Positions 5,425 to 5,677 of a stretch of DNA of 5,677 nt are shown in pieces. A program made the translations under genes and the position numbers. Position 1 is the stretch's first letter. Each line of letters begins with the position of its first letter. The notes beneath the pieces are model-generated. The model was given only the letters and a program-made list of their open reading frames with translations. It did no database searches and had not been told where the DNA came from. The DNA is from Planctomycetota bacterium (GTDB taxonomy: Bacteria; Planctomycetota; MHYJ01; JACPRB01), in the NCBI GenBank assembly GCA_023261405.1, contig JAHFOZ010000351.1:1-5677 (forward strand), read 5' to 3'.

Positions 5425-5677
5425 AGCGAGACGTGGTTGGAAACGGCGAGGCCCACAGCGAGATCGAGAAGGCCGCCAAGGACTTCCTCGCGCAGGACAG
5501 CTTCTTCCAGCAGTTCGTCGGGCTCGACACTGAGGACGGGAAGCTCGAGCTCCTGGCGCAAAAGGCGGCGCGCTCGGTGTCGCTCCACGAGTTCATCATC
5601 GACAAGATCTACAACAACACCGATTGGGAGGACCCCCAATCGAAGAAGGTCCTCGTCGAAGTTCTCAGCCGCCACGC
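5421..5677 (+). CDS. 5' part of an unrecognised gene running off the window
   Basis: The ATG at 5421 overlaps the previous stop (ATGA), and GGAG at 5409-5412 lies 8 bases before it. The frame is open for 85 codons to the window edge. The visible protein begins MKRDVVGNGEAHSEIEKAAK and is mainly helical and acidic, with aromatic patches (DFLAQDSFFQQFVGLDTEDG; SLHEFIIDKIYNNTDWEDP). There are no cysteines, no signal peptide and no membrane segment in this part. I do not recognise it. Its coupling to the cysteine-rich gene suggests the two products act together. The 3' end and full length cannot be judged. Confidence 0.75.
   Translation, partial: MKRDVVGNGEAHSEIEKAAKDFLAQDSFFQQFVGLDTEDGKLELLAQKAARSVSLHEFIIDKIYNNTDWEDPQSKKVLVEVLSRH

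Noticed and set aside
1..5677. tRNA, rRNA, CRISPR array, insertion sequence or long direct repeats
   Set aside because: I saw no cloverleaf, repeat-spacer pattern, terminal inverted repeats or transposase on either strand. The window is nearly all protein-coding.

Overview
This is a high-GC, gene-dense window in which every supported gene lies on the + strand, and most adjacent genes overlap by 4 bases (ATGA or GTGA) or sit only a few bases apart. Good Shine-Dalgarno sequences precede several starts, so the host translation system is bacterial (or a bacterial-type archaeal one). There is no tRNA, rRNA, CRISPR array, transposase or recognisable metabolic gene. Two small, divergent transcription-factor-like proteins followed by a run of unrecognised overlapping genes fit best with a large tailed phage, a prophage or a similar mobile element of a high-GC bacterium. 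No capsid, portal, terminase or tail hallmark is visible, so that origin is an inference.

Layout. Bases 1-234 hold the 3' end of an unrecognised gene. Bases 278-1476 hold a tightly coupled pair. The first gene is a NusG/Spt5-like protein with an NGN-like front half and a KOW-like back half. The second is a sigma-factor region-4-like helix-turn-helix protein, with what looks like a second helix-turn-helix and no sigma region 2. A hairpin plus T-run that contains the stop codon of the second gene (1456-1487) looks like an intrinsic terminator.

Bases 1505-5677 hold a second run of six genes, all unrecognised: a 59-residue protein; a 298-residue protein overlapping it by 50 bases; a 404-residue helical protein with a C-terminal beta-rich domain; a 103-residue coiled-coil protein ending in Phe-Leu-Phe; a 453-residue protein with two four-cysteine modules; and a gene that runs off the right edge.

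How they may work together. The NusG-like and sigma-4-like proteins probably act on RNA polymerase of the host or element, perhaps governing read-through into the downstream run. The downstream genes are translationally chained and probably make parts of one complex. A short shared motif (VRQ-hydrophobic-Y-x-x-LE) in the first gene and in the 404-residue protein suggests a common docking partner. These functional links are inference; the gene boundaries and motifs are read directly from the sequence.
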